NCBI RefSeq assembly: GCF_900116205.1
Contig: NZ_FOZS01000002.1
Span: 186,001-250,000, forward strand
Direction: 5' to 3'
Origin: Halostagnicola kamekurae
Lineage (GTDB): Archaea; Halobacteriota; Halobacteria; Halobacteriales; Natrialbaceae
Length of the DNA stretch: 64,000 nt
In this document: positions 8,942-17,127 of the stretch, piece by piece
Layout of the letters: each line of letters begins with the position of its first letter
Position numbering within the stretch: the first letter of the stretch is position 1
Translations under genes and position numbers: made by a program
Notes under the pieces: model-generated
What the model was told of the DNA's origin: nothing
The model's input: the letters and a program-made list of their open reading frames with translations, nothing else
Database searches by the model: none

Positions 8942-9049
8942 GGGCCCTTAGCTCAGTCTGGTTAGAGCGCTCGGCTCATAACAAGCGCCGGTAACGTGCC
9001 GGGTTTGAGGGATACCGAGTGGTCGATGGTTCGAATCCGTCAGGGCCCA
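8942..9049 (+). tRNA. tRNA with CAU anticodon (elongator Met, or Ile2), containing a 33-nt intron
   Basis: Acceptor GGGCCCT (8942-8948) pairs with AGGGCCC (9042-9048); the discriminator is A at 9049. The anticodon stem CTCGG/CCGAG encloses CTCATA, then a 33-nt intron, then A. The intron sits at the usual 37/38 position and the fold gives 3-nt bulges TAA and ATA around a central helix CTCA/AGGG (one A-A mismatch), a near-canonical bulge-helix-bulge for the archaeal splicing endonuclease. Elongator tRNA-Met has an intron in Haloferax volcanii (known), favouring Met. The CTCATAA loop and the acceptor also resemble Ile2 tRNAs whose C34 is modified, so identity is left open. Confidence 0.85.
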
Positions 9050-9235
9050 CTCGACAACAATCCGAAGAGTGGCCGATACCGATTCGGCTGGTACCGGGGA
9101 ATTAAGCGCCCCGAAACGTCCTTTTTCGACCTCGAGGAACCGGGTATTTGAACCTGAACCAACCAGCTACCGGTTCCGGGTGGTCCCCCTCCTGAGAAAT
9201 TAGAAGCCGAAAACGGGGGTGGCGAGCATGATGCG

Positions 9236-9526
9236 GTGGGGAACGGATCAAAACGAACAGCGCAGTCTCACGTCCGAGAGTCACTCACCCCGGAGTCCCG
9301 TTGTGGATACGCCGATCGCGACGACCGCGCTCACCGCTGTCTGGACTGCGATACGATTCGCCGACTCGGCGAAGGGAGTGCAGCTGGGGAAGACCTCGAC
9401 GATGTCGATCCGCTCGAGCAACCCGACCGGTTCGGCGTTCCGATAGATCAGCTATCATCGAACGTTCGGTCGCTCGTCGAATCTCGAGCCATCGCGACTG
9501 ACGGAGGTGAGAACGGTGAGCGGTAA
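9236..9526 (+). CDS. Possible small acidic protein or gene remnant with a Cys-rich patch
   Basis: 96 codons from GTG 9236; the frame is open back to 9158 without a convincing start. Codon third positions are mostly G/C and the predicted product is acidic, which supports coding. A patch RCGYADRDDRAHRCLDC carries one C and a CxxC, as in half of a zinc finger. I do not recognise the family. It ends 18 bp before the convergent zinc-finger gene at 9545-9688. It may be a remnant in accessory DNA beside the tRNA. Confidence 0.35.
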   Translation: MGNGSKRTAQSHVRESLTPESRCGYADRDDRAHRCLDCDTIRRLGEGSAAGEDLDDVDPLEQPDRFGVPIDQLSSNVRSLVESRAIATDGGENGER

Positions 9527-9544
9527 CGCCTCGAACGGGACCGA

Positions 9545-9688
9545 TCACTCGAGCGGTTGGAACCCCTTGCTTCCACAGGAGCACTGGTCCCGTCCAATCG
9601 GGCGAATTCGTCCCGACGAGAGCACTTTTGCGGCATACACTGACCCGCAGCACTCACAGACACCGACGATACGCTTGTGCTGTGTCAT
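9545..9688 (-). CDS. 47-residue zinc-finger protein (two Cys knuckles)
   Basis: A minus-strand ORF of 47 codons, ATG 9688-9686 to TGA 9547-9545. The product begins MTQHKRIVGVCECCGS and ends with QCSCGSKGFQPLE. Two knuckles, CECCG and CSCG, about 25 residues apart form a classical four-Cys zinc-binding pattern seen in the small zinc-finger proteins of haloarchaea. GGGTGA lies 6 nt before the ATG as a ribosome-binding site, and AATATATCC (about 9727-9735) could be its TATA box with a short leader. The function of these proteins is mostly unknown, with roles suggested in regulation and protein-protein contact. It lies in otherwise gene-poor DNA. Confidence 0.7.
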   Translation of the reverse strand: MTQHKRIVGVCECCGSVYAAKVLSSGRIRPIGRDQCSCGSKGFQPLE

Positions 9689-9869
9689 ACTGTTCACCCA
9701 GTTCGTCAATGCAATCTCGATTAGTGGATATATTGTTATCGATTTCCGTTTACCAGGTCCTGGTCCTGTTCACTATACCAGTCACTACAGACGGCTACAG
9801 ATCAGGATTTCTCACAGTCTGAGAGTTCTACGCGAAACGAAGGGGGTCGCAGTGAGCTCCCAGGTGTGA

Positions 9870-10130
9870 GTCTCCGCGAAACGCGGAAGCGAGAACGCCG
9901 AAGCCGCTGTCATCCAAATCGTTCCCGAACTCGAGTACCTCGACAATACCGGATACGTCCGTGCCGACGCTCGAGAGACGATCAGAAGGTTCGAAGCACC
10001 GCGCGATCAGTCTCGAGGGATGACGACCGCTTACAGCCTACAAAGAACGAGCGCAGGAGCCGAAGGCCAAAAGCGCCCATCGACGCTACCCGTCGAAAGA
10101 CGACGGCGAGCGGCGGAATCGTGGATATAG
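9870..10130 (+). other. Open frame without a good start, likely gene remnant
   Basis: An 86-codon open frame lies between a TGA at 9867 and a TAG at 10128. Its first half reads like haloarchaeal coding sequence (IVPELEYLDNTGYVRADAR), while the second half drifts into basic, low-quality sequence. There is no upstream start or ribosome-binding site. The rest of 9689-10207 shows no gene; the stretch around 9700-9830 is AT-richer than its surroundings. Confidence 0.3.
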
Positions 10131-10207
10131 TGAGTTATACGAGAGGAAACATCCGAAGTCGCCAAGCACCCGTAGAATTTACTTCCCACGTCGAGTAGGA
10201 CGTTCCA

Positions 10208-10720
10208 ATGGATCATCTGGACGAACTCTCACTTGAGGACCTCCAGCGGGCGCTCGAGGAAGTCGAGGGGAAGAAACCGACGATGCGGTTGCTCGCGGCG
10301 ATCGCGTACAAAAACGGCGTGACACAGACGGAGTTAGCCGAGTGGTACGACGTCGAGCGGCGGACGATCTATAGCTGGCTCAAGCGCCTCGAGTCGGATT
10401 CGCTCGCGCAGGCCGTCACCGACGGCCGGCGGTCCGGTCGACCGCGGAAGCTGACCGAGGAGCAACGCGAGCGGTTCGAGCGCACACTGCAGGACCCGCC
10501 GACGGCGGCCGACTACGACGCGGCAGCCTGGCATCCCGACCTCGTACAGCGGCATCTCGAGGAGCGGTACGATGTCGCCTATTCGATCCCGAGTTGCCGA
10601 CGACTGATGAAAGAGGCGGGGCTCCGATACGAACCAGCGCGGGAGACGGAAGCCCCGAAAAGCGACGAGCGGTCGACAGACGACGGGCCGGGACGTAGTG
10701 GCAGGTGGACTCCATCCTGA
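10208..10720 (+). CDS. IS630-type helix-turn-helix protein without a DDE domain
   Basis: 170 residues. The N-terminal half is a winged/HTH domain (TQTELAEWYDVERRTIYSWLK, about 37-57, shown here by its ends TQTEL and YSWLK) followed by a second HTH-like segment with IPSCRRLMKEAGL (about 126-139). This is the DNA-binding half of IS630/Tc1-type transposases of haloarchaea. The sequence downstream (10721-10981) contains no DDE catalytic domain in any frame and no terminal repeats are obvious. It is therefore either a domesticated DNA-binding protein or a stranded transposase half. Residues 142-170 do not resemble the family. Confidence 0.65.
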   Translation: MDHLDELSLEDLQRALEEVEGKKPTMRLLAAIAYKNGVTQTELAEWYDVERRTIYSWLKRLESDSLAQAVTDGRRSGRPRKLTEEQRERFERTLQDPPTAADYDAAAWHPDLVQRHLEERYDVAYSIPSCRRLMKEAGLRYEPARETEAPKSDERSTDDGPGRSGRWTPS

Positions 10721-10981
10721 CGATCGACGGAGAGTCAGGGCCTTCGAAGAGTTCCGACCGCTGGCCAACCCGACAGCGGTCACCGGGTCGGAGAACGGTC
10801 GGGAACGAACGAATGCAATCCTCGAGCAACTAATTCTGAACCGTGTACACTCTATAGTGGGCGGGCGAAACCCCCTCGAGCCTGTGGTGTACGACCTGTA
10901 AAGCGGACGTATTGAGTGCTGGTAGGAGCTACTCGACGGGAACTAGTGACTGGGAGAGAAGTACGAACGAAGGCTTCGCGT
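10721..10981. other. No gene recognised
   Basis: 261 bp after the IS630-type gene. One frame gives a coding-like stretch containing NAILEQLILNRVHSIVGG but without start or family resemblance. No tRNA, repeat or clear promoter was seen. Confidence 0.4.
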
Positions 10982-11329
10982 TCAGGCAGCATCGGCTTCG
11001 ACGGTGTAGACGTCGGCGTCCCCCGGAACGTCGACGGAAACTGTCACGCGGCGGGATTCGTTCGAGTCTATCGTTATCTCACGGGTTTCGCGACCGACGA
11101 CGGTCCCCTCGTCGTCCTCGAACGTGATCGTGATCTGGACGTCACCGCTGCGACCGCCGTTTTCGACGAGGACTTCGATATCCATCGTCCCGGAGAACGC
11201 CCCCGAGATCGATTGGTCCCCATCGACGTTCTCGATCGACGGATCCGGACCCAATAGCTCCGTACAACCCGCGAGGCTGACGATTCCCCCAGTGGCAACG
11301 ACTCCGCGCAGGTACGACCTTCGATGCAT
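10982..11329 (-). CDS. Small Tat-type lipoprotein
   Basis: 115 residues. Start at 11329 (MHRRSYLRG) rather than the longer frame, because it gives a twin-arginine signal (RRSYLR) followed by a hydrophobic region and the lipobox SLAGC at about residues 21-25. The mature domain is a small beta-rich unit (VQITITFEDDEG, REITIDSNESRRVTVSVDVP) resembling the FxLYD/immunoglobulin-like modules found in many haloarchaeal lipoproteins. It would be exported folded by Tat and held by a lipid at the Cys. No operon partner. Confidence 0.75.
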   Translation of the reverse strand: MHRRSYLRGVVATGGIVSLAGCTELLGPDPSIENVDGDQSISGAFSGTMDIEVLVENGGRSGDVQITITFEDDEGTVVGRETREITIDSNESRRVTVSVDVPGDADVYTVEADAA

Positions 11330-11458
11330 AGATTCGACGTGCAACTGAAACACTTTCGGTGTTTCGTTGTGGATCGGCCATCGTAGACGTGTGGAGTGCC
11401 ATCGTAGACACATAGGAATGCCTGTCGCGCACGTGTGGAGACGATCGGTGTGTTTCGA

Positions 11459-13183
11459 TTACCGCTGTTCTGAACCGGTGTCGACCTCTGCCATCCACTC
11501 GCCCGCTTGCGGTTCCCTCGGATCCGTCGGCACCTCGAGGAGCGTCGGTTCGTCCGCGGCGATCGCTTCTTCGAGCACCTGTCGGATCTCGTCGGGCGTT
11601 CGCGCGCGCCACCCGGCCATGCCGAAACTGTCCGCGAGCGAGACGAAATCGATGGGGGCGTCGGCCCAGGCGTACGCGCCGTCCTCAAGGTCATAGGCTC
11701 GACCGGCTTCCTCGCTGATGAGCGCGTAATCTTCGTTTCGGGCCACGACGACGGTGATCGGAAGGTCCTCGGCGACGGCGGTGTGGAGTTCGTGCACGCA
11801 CATCATGAGTCCGCCGTCGCCGACGAGAACGACGACGTCTTCGGTCGGGTTCGAGAGTTGGGCACCGATCCCGGCGGGGAGAGCCGTTCCCATCGAGGCC
11901 CACGAGCCGGGGTTGACGTACGACCGCGGCCCGTAAGCGTCGAACGCCGTGAGCCCCCAGACGCGAAATCCGCCCGCGTCGGCGGTTACGATGGCGTCTC
12001 GCGGAGTGGCGGCTCTGACGGCCTCAAGGACGCCCACGGAGGTCAGCGGTGGGGACGATCCGCGAAGCTCCTCGAGTCGGTCGTCGGCCGCCGCCCGGAC
12101 CGCCGCCGCGCGTTCGGGTCCGCGGCCGCTCGCGGTCGCCATCCCTTCGCCGGCATCGACGCTGTCGCTCGCCGTTTCCCCGCTAGCATCGACTCCGTCA
12201 CCTTCCTCGAGCAGGTCACCCAGTTTCGAAAGCGTCTCCGCCGCGTCGGCGACGATTCCCACCGTCGGCTCGTAGCCGTTCCCGAGGTCGGCGGGGTCGA
12301 TCGTGACGTGGACGATCGTCTCGGGGAACTCGACTTGCCACGCTCGCGTCGCGACCGCGTCGAGGTCCGTCCCGACCGCGAGCGCCGCCTCCGCCGTCGC
12401 GAGACACTCGAGAAGTTCCGGTGGGGCGCTCGCAGAGAGCGTTCCCGCCGAGAGCGCCGAATCGTCGGGGACGACGCCTTTCCCCTTGTAGCTGGTGACG
12501 ATCGGCGCGTCGAGGAGGCGGGCGACGCGGTCGAGTTCGTCGCTCGCGTCGGCGGTTCGAACGCCGCCGCCGGCGTAGACGACCGTCGATTCGCTCGCTG
12601 CGAGCGCGGTCGCTGCGGCCTCGAGATCCGATCGAGAAACGCTCTCGAGGTGGGTACGAGTGTACTCGCCGGGCGTCGCGACCGGGACGTCTTTCGGCAG
12701 AAACGGTTTCGGGATGCCGACCCGGACGGGACCGTAGGGCGGGGTCGTCGCGGTCGCGATGGCCTCCTCGACGACGACCGCGGTACTCTCCGGCCGTTCG
12801 ACCAGCACGTTCGCTTTGACGACGTTGTCGTAGGTGTCCGGCGGCGTCTCGTGGATCGGGTCGCCGCCCCTGAGTTCGGGGCTCGTCTCGACCGCGAAAT
12901 GAACCAGAGGCGTACAGTCGTTGAGCGCGTTTTTCAGCCCGTTCATCGCGTTCATGTCCCCGGGGCCAGGGACGACGACGGTCGCGGCGGGGTCGCCGCT
13001 CGCCTCCGCGTATCCCCACGCCTCCTGGGAGACTGCGGTCTCGTGTCTGGCCATCACGAACCGAATATCGTCCCGTTCGTCGATCGCCTCGTTCAGCGGG
13101 AGCGTCTGCTTGCCCGGGATGCCGAAGACGGTGTCGATCCCGTTTTCGACCAGCCGATCGACGACGGCGCGACTGACGTGCAT
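11459..13183 (-). CDS. Thiamine pyrophosphate-dependent enzyme, acetolactate synthase-like
   Basis: 574 residues with the three TPP-enzyme domains in order: N-terminal PYR domain with the catalytic Glu in ARHETAV (E48), a central domain (about 195-330), and a C-terminal PP domain with GDGGLMM followed by a second metal-ligand region VVARNEDYA. Standard enzymes have GDG..NN; here the second Asn is Glu. The central domain is followed by an acidic, low-complexity insertion (about 325-360). The stand-alone gene lacks a regulatory-subunit or other ilv neighbour, so biosynthetic acetolactate synthase is uncertain; a decarboxylase or other carboligase is possible. The start at 13183 gives a standard N-terminus. 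Confidence 0.8.
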   Translation of the reverse strand: MHVSRAVVDRLVENGIDTVFGIPGKQTLPLNEAIDERDDIRFVMARHETAVSQEAWGYAEASGDPAATVVVPGPGDMNAMNGLKNALNDCTPLVHFAVETSPELRGGDPIHETPPDTYDNVVKANVLVERPESTAVVVEEAIATATTPPYGPVRVGIPKPFLPKDVPVATPGEYTRTHLESVSRSDLEAAATALAASESTVVYAGGGVRTADASDELDRVARLLDAPIVTSYKGKGVVPDDSALSAGTLSASAPPELLECLATAEAALAVGTDLDAVATRAWQVEFPETIVHVTIDPADLGNGYEPTVGIVADAAETLSKLGDLLEEGDGVDASGETASDSVDAGEGMATASGRGPERAAAVRAAADDRLEELRGSSPPLTSVGVLEAVRAATPRDAIVTADAGGFRVWGLTAFDAYGPRSYVNPGSWASMGTALPAGIGAQLSNPTEDVVVLVGDGGLMMCVHELHTAVAEDLPITVVVARNEDYALISEEAGRAYDLEDGAYAWADAPIDFVSLADSFGMAGWRARTPDEIRQVLEEAIAADEPTLLEVPTDPREPQAGEWMAEVDTGSEQR

Positions 13184-13313
13184 AGGTACAGTCTCGAGAA
13201 CGGATCACTTAGGAACTCTGCCGGGGTCGATTCGCTCGAGACGGGCTACACCGACGAGAGGACCCACGGCGTTCACGCGCTCGTGCTCGGCGGGGAGGTG
13301 ACCGGCTCTCCGC

Positions 13314-14303
13314 CTACGAGTGATCCACGCGATCCGTCGGCTGCGGGTCCCGCTCGGCGTCGTGCGCCGACTCGAGTTCGTCGACGAGCGGAAACGTCGC
13401 CTGCTGGGCGGCCGACAGCAGGACGCGGTCCTTTTCGTAGCCGTGGGCGATCGATTCGACCATCCCGTCGCCGTCGGTCAGCGGAACGGAACGAACGACC
13501 GTTCCGCGCGCGTCTATCTCGAGGAGCAGCATAGAATGGGGGAACGACGAGACCGCGGGCACCGTGAGTTCGCGCACGCCGCCGGTCCGCTCGATGGCCG
13601 GGAAGTGCAGGTGGCCGGTGACCACCAGCGGGACGTCGTAGGACGCGAGCAGTTCGACCAGCGGCTCCGGGTTCGAAAAGCCGGGAACCGTGCCGCCGAC
13701 CGGCAACTCGGCACGGTAGCGCTCGTACAGGTCGCCCGTCGCCGGGAGGTTGTGGTGGACGGTGACGATCGTCGCGTCGACGTCGCTGTCGGCCAGCGTC
13801 TCGTCGAGCCACATCAGCTGCTCGGCGCTGACCTGTCCGTCCCAGGTCTTCGCGGGAGCGTCCGGGGCGGCGGCGTGGCTGTTGAGTCCGATCACCTCGA
13901 GCCCGCCGAATCGGATTCGAAACGGCAGTCCGCCGGGCGTGTATCGCTCCTCGAAGGAAGCGATCGACGCCGACCGGTGATCGTCGAACGCCGTCGGCAG
14001 GTCGTGGTTGCCGGGCACCGCGACCATCGGTGGGTCGAACTCGGCGAGTTCGTCGAACCGGTCGAACTGTTCGGGCGTGCCGTCGCGCGAGAGATCGCCC
14101 GCGACGACCACGCCGTCGATTTGTCGGTCGTTCACCCCAGAAACCGCGGCTTGAAGGTGACGCTCCGTTCGGTGGAACACCTTCCACGTGCCGGCGGCGT
14201 CCGTCGCGAGGTGAACGTCGGAGAGAACGGCCAGCGTCGTCGGCGTCGGCGTCGTCGGTCGCTCGAGGCGTGCAAGCAGTTGGCCGGAGTGGGGTCGATC
14301 CAT
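13314..14303 (-). CDS. Metallophosphoesterase (calcineurin-like phosphodiesterase)
   Basis: 329 residues from MDRPHSG at 14303 (an alternative start lies 5 codons upstream). The metal-binding motifs are all present in order: SDVHLA, AGDLSRDG, PGNHDLP, VHHNLP and GHLHFP. This is the two-metal phosphoesterase fold used by cyclic-nucleotide phosphodiesterases of the CpdA/Icc type and related enzymes. The substrate cannot be told from sequence. No signal peptide is seen, so it acts in the cytoplasm. Confidence 0.85.
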   Translation of the reverse strand: MDRPHSGQLLARLERPTTPTPTTLAVLSDVHLATDAAGTWKVFHRTERHLQAAVSGVNDRQIDGVVVAGDLSRDGTPEQFDRFDELAEFDPPMVAVPGNHDLPTAFDDHRSASIASFEERYTPGGLPFRIRFGGLEVIGLNSHAAAPDAPAKTWDGQVSAEQLMWLDETLADSDVDATIVTVHHNLPATGDLYERYRAELPVGGTVPGFSNPEPLVELLASYDVPLVVTGHLHFPAIERTGGVRELTVPAVSSFPHSMLLLEIDARGTVVRSVPLTDGDGMVESIAHGYEKDRVLLSAAQQATFPLVDELESAHDAERDPQPTDRVDHS

Positions 14304-14353
14304 CGGCGAACTGCACAACGGGCTCGAAGCGGGTAAAGCTCACACGCGCGTCG

Positions 14354-14470
14354 CAGTGGAAACTCGAATCGGGACGCGAGAGCCGACCGGGACACGAAAA
14401 TCGATCGAGACGAGAGATCCGAGTAGGACACAAGTACCGACCGAAAAACGAGACGCGATCGAGATGCGAG
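14354..14470. repeat. Degenerate short repeats (CGAGACG/GGGACACG-type)
   Basis: The gap between the phosphoesterase and the HtrA gene contains repeated motifs such as GGGACGCGAGAGCC, GGGACACGAAAATCG, GAGACGAGAGATCC and GAGACGCGATCG. Spacing is irregular, about 20-25 bp. No gene is supported in 14304-14554 other than a promoter for the next gene. Confidence 0.4.
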
Positions 14471-14523
14471 TGGCCGGATCGCGGAGTAATCAGGTGTCGA
14501 ACCGGTCAATCCCGCTGGACGGC

Positions 14524-14530
14524 GTTTTAA
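14524..14530 (+). promoter_or_regulatory. TATA box of the HtrA-type protease gene
   Basis: GTTTTAA lies 25-31 bp before ATG 14555, and there is no ribosome-binding site; a leaderless transcript is expected. Confidence 0.55.
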
Positions 14531-14554
14531 CCCGTTCGTAGTGGACGGGCGACT

Positions 14555-15667
14555 ATGCGGAACCAACGAACGACGCGGCGGACGGTGTTGGGACTGGTCG
14601 GCAGCGCGGTCGCGACCGGGAGCGTCGCCAGCCTGAGCGGTGCCGCTCAGGACGACGGCGGATCCTCGAGCGGCCAGGACAGTAATCAACAACCGACCGA
14701 CGGAGCGGACGCGACCGAAGAAAGCCCGTACACGGCGCTCTACGAGCAGACGAGAGACGGGTTAGTGCTGGTCCGGGTTTCGGGAGACGAGCAGGGGGGC
14801 GGTATCGGGTCCGGGTTCGTTTACGAGGACGAGTATATCGTGACGAACGAGCACGTCGTCGCCACCGCCGACGAGCTTGACGTGCAGTTCGTCGAGGAGG
14901 ACTGGCGCTCGGCGAGCGTCGTCGGAACCGACCCCTACAGCGACCTCGCGGTGCTCGAGCCCGAGGGGTTGCCCGAGTACGCCGAGAGCTTGACTGTGGC
15001 CGACACGATCCCCGAGATCGGACGGCAAGTGGTCGCGCTCGGCAATCCGCTCGGTCTCGACGCCTCGGTCTCCCACGGCATCGTCAGCGGCGTCAATCGA
15101 TCGCTTCCGAGCCCCACGGGGGTTACCATCCCCGCAGCGATCCAGACGGACGCGCCGGTCAATCCGGGGAACAGCGGCGGCCCGCTCGTCACGCTCGAGG
15201 GAGCGGACGTCGTCGGCGTCGTCTCGGCGGGGGCCGGACCCGGGCTGAACATCGGCCTCGCGATTTCGGCGGCGCTCCTCGAGCGGGTCGGTCCCGCGCT
15301 GATCGAGGACGGCACCTACGAACACCCGTTCCTCGGAGTCAGCGTCGTTCCGCTGTCGCCGCGAATCGCTCAGGCCAACGACATCGACGAACCGGGCGGC
15401 GTCCTCGTCGTCGAAACGGTGCCGGACTCTCCCGCCGACGGCGTTCTCGAGGCCGCGGACGGAACGACAGTCGTCGACGGCGAGGCCGTTCCCGTCGGCG
15501 GCGACGTCATCGTCGAGCTAGCGGGCGAGGCGGTCCCGAACCAGGACGCCCTCTCCGCGCGGCTCGCGCTCGAGACGTCACCCGGCGAAACGATCGACAT
15601 TACGGTCGTTCGAGACGGCGAGCGGATCGAACTCGAGGTGACGCTCGCGGCTCGAGACGACTCGTGA
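14555..15667 (+). CDS. Tat-exported HtrA/DegP-type serine protease (S1C family)
   Basis: 370 residues. A twin-arginine signal (TRRTVLG) and hydrophobic region lie in residues 1-31, then an acidic linker. The trypsin-like domain shows the catalytic triad: His in VTNEHVV, Asp in PYSDLAVL and Ser in PGNSGGPL (about residues 98, 129 and 208). A C-terminal PDZ domain (about 250-366) includes LGVSVV and the GETIDITVVRDG strand. Such proteases degrade or refold damaged exported proteins. Tat export of a folded protease is typical for haloarchaea. It has its own promoter, and the flanking spacers carry short repeats. Confidence 0.9.
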   Translation: MRNQRTTRRTVLGLVGSAVATGSVASLSGAAQDDGGSSSGQDSNQQPTDGADATEESPYTALYEQTRDGLVLVRVSGDEQGGGIGSGFVYEDEYIVTNEHVVATADELDVQFVEEDWRSASVVGTDPYSDLAVLEPEGLPEYAESLTVADTIPEIGRQVVALGNPLGLDASVSHGIVSGVNRSLPSPTGVTIPAAIQTDAPVNPGNSGGPLVTLEGADVVGVVSAGAGPGLNIGLAISAALLERVGPALIEDGTYEHPFLGVSVVPLSPRIAQANDIDEPGGVLVVETVPDSPADGVLEAADGTTVVDGEAVPVGGDVIVELAGEAVPNQDALSARLALETSPGETIDITVVRDGERIELEVTLAARDDS

Positions 15668-15696
15668 GAGAGACGGAATCGGGTGGGAAACCGATT

Positions 15697-15822
15697 GACA
15701 GTCTGGGGAAAGCGACAGAGCTGGTGAGGGAAAACAACGGACAGTCTGGGGAAAGCGACAGAGCCGGTGGGGAAAGCAACGGACAGTCTGGGGAAACGAC
15801 GGAACCAGTAGGAAAGACGAGA
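15697..15822. repeat. Three tandem units of 42-43 bp
   Basis: Units start at 15697, 15740 and 15782, each opening with GACAGTCTGGGGAAA and continuing with CGACAGAGC-type sequence; the third is more diverged. The repeat fills the gap between the protease and the convergent universal stress protein gene. A plus-strand frame runs through it but has no support as a gene. Confidence 0.8.
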
Positions 15823-15856
15823 CGAGCGGCGGGTACGAGTGTCCCTTCGAGCCCGG

Positions 15857-16762
15857 TTACGACGGCGACAGGAGCCCCCTGAGCTGTCGGAGGATCGGCC
15901 CCGCGACCGCGTCGCCGGCCCGACAGAGGATGATCGTCCGATCGGTTCGTCGGACGACCGCCCGCGGGATCGATCCCACGAGACGACGGTGGAGCGCGCC
16001 CTGTCGAGTCGCACCGAACACGAGGACGTCGTGAGCCGCCGCCCGGTCGACGATCGCGTCCGCGGGATCCGTTTCCGCCGCCCCCCGTTCGACCTTCGAT
16101 TCGATTCGAACGGTCGACCCGCCAGCGTTCTCGAGCGCGAGTTCCGCCTCGGCGACGTACTCTCGAGCGGACCCCGATCCGTGGTCCGTCGGCGCGACCG
16201 AGAGCACGGAGACGGTCGCATCGTTCGGCGCTGCGATGGCGGCCGCCACTCTACAGGCCGGTTCGACGTGCGGGCCGCCCGCAACCGGCAGGAGAATCGA
16301 GTCGACGCCGTCGGCCTCGTGGCCGATCCGTTCGACGTACAGATCACACGAGACGCGCTCTAACAGCTGATCGACCGTCGTCCCGAGCACGGCGTCCGTC
16401 CGACCGCGGCGGTCTCGCCACCCGACGACGAGCGCGCTCGCCTCCGACTCCGCGACCGCGGTGGTGATCCCGTCGACGGCCGAGCGAGCCACGACCACCT
16501 CGCTTTCGACCGCCACGTCGTCGGGCGCGACCTCGAGCGCCCGCTCGAGGATCTCCCGGCTGTTCCCGGGATACTCCTCGACGATCGTCTCGTCGGTGTA
16601 CAGCGAGAACGGCGAACTGGGCGGTTTGACGGTGACCGAAACGATCCTGACGACGCGGCCCGCGACTCTGGCGAGATCGCCAGCCGTCCGGACCAGTTGC
16701 TCGACGTGCGACGGGTCACCAACCGCGACGAGAACCGGACTGGTCGCTGGTGGCTGGGACAT
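15857..16762 (-). CDS. Universal stress protein with two tandem USP domains
   Basis: 301 residues from MSQPPATSP at 16762; the open frame extends 60 codons upstream, but into AT-rich promoter-like sequence. Two USP folds are seen: residues about 9-145, with VLVAVGDPS at the start and SALVVGWRDRRG near the end, and about 150-290, with ILLPVAGG and HDVLVFGATRQGAL. The second domain has the G-x2-R/G ATP-loop-like segment LHRRLVGSIPRAVVRRT. USP proteins bind ATP or act as stress adaptors. TTTTAAATTTTATA at about 16800-16813 (minus strand) is the likely promoter, with a leader of about 15-25 nt. Confidence 0.85.
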   Translation of the reverse strand: MSQPPATSPVLVAVGDPSHVEQLVRTAGDLARVAGRVVRIVSVTVKPPSSPFSLYTDETIVEEYPGNSREILERALEVAPDDVAVESEVVVARSAVDGITTAVAESEASALVVGWRDRRGRTDAVLGTTVDQLLERVSCDLYVERIGHEADGVDSILLPVAGGPHVEPACRVAAAIAAPNDATVSVLSVAPTDHGSGSAREYVAEAELALENAGGSTVRIESKVERGAAETDPADAIVDRAAAHDVLVFGATRQGALHRRLVGSIPRAVVRRTDRTIILCRAGDAVAGPILRQLRGLLSPS

Positions 16763-16960
16763 ACTCGAGAGAACGCGGCGAACGACCGAATAGCTTCCTA
16801 TAAAATTTAAAATACATTTGGAGAACGGGTAACTAATTGAATGAATAGATACACTCACGCGTCTGCTCGCCGGGATACGAAATCTTGACTGCGTTGAACA
16901 TGATGTATTCTGTAGCCAGTAGCGACTACCACGCGGGTACAAAGCGTGTGCGGCAGAAAG
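16763..16960. other. AT-rich spacer, no gene seen
   Basis: 198 bp between the stress-protein gene and tRNA-Thr. It holds the stress-protein promoter (about 16800-16815) and no ORF or repeat I can support. Confidence 0.5.
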
Positions 16961-17032
16961 AGCCTAGGCCGGAATTTGAATCCGGGCTCTCGTCCTTACC
17001 AAGGACGCGCTTTACCGCTAAGCTACCCAGGC
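16961..17032 (-). tRNA. tRNA-Thr (GGU)
   Basis: 72 nt on the minus strand without an intron. Acceptor GCCTGGG pairs with CCTAGGC (one G-U), the anticodon stem is CGTCC/GGACG, and the loop TTGGTAA gives anticodon GGT. The T-loop is TTCAAAT within a CCGGA/TCCGG stem. The discriminator is U, as usual for archaeal tRNA-Thr. No CCA is encoded. Confidence 0.95.
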
Positions 17033-17127
17033 ACGCATATACTGGTTGATGCGAGCCGTCTTTATGCGTTTCGATTCGACGCAGGGCGTGGGTACGGTTC
17101 ACTCGAGTCACCACACGCCCCAGCTCA

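Noticed and set aside
11507-13534. 675-codon plus-strand open frame antisense to the TPP enzyme gene
   Set aside because: A GC-rich shadow frame: composition is basic/Arg-Val rich rather than acidic, no motif or start signal, while the minus strand encodes a complete enzyme with all motifs.
15697-15822. Possible CRISPR array downstream of the HtrA gene
   Set aside because: Units are adjacent without unique spacers, only three copies exist, and no cas gene is in the window.
15664-15882. 72-codon plus-strand frame through the tandem repeats after the HtrA gene
   Set aside because: Composed of the 42-43 bp repeat; no start signal, and the repeat period is not a constant multiple of three.
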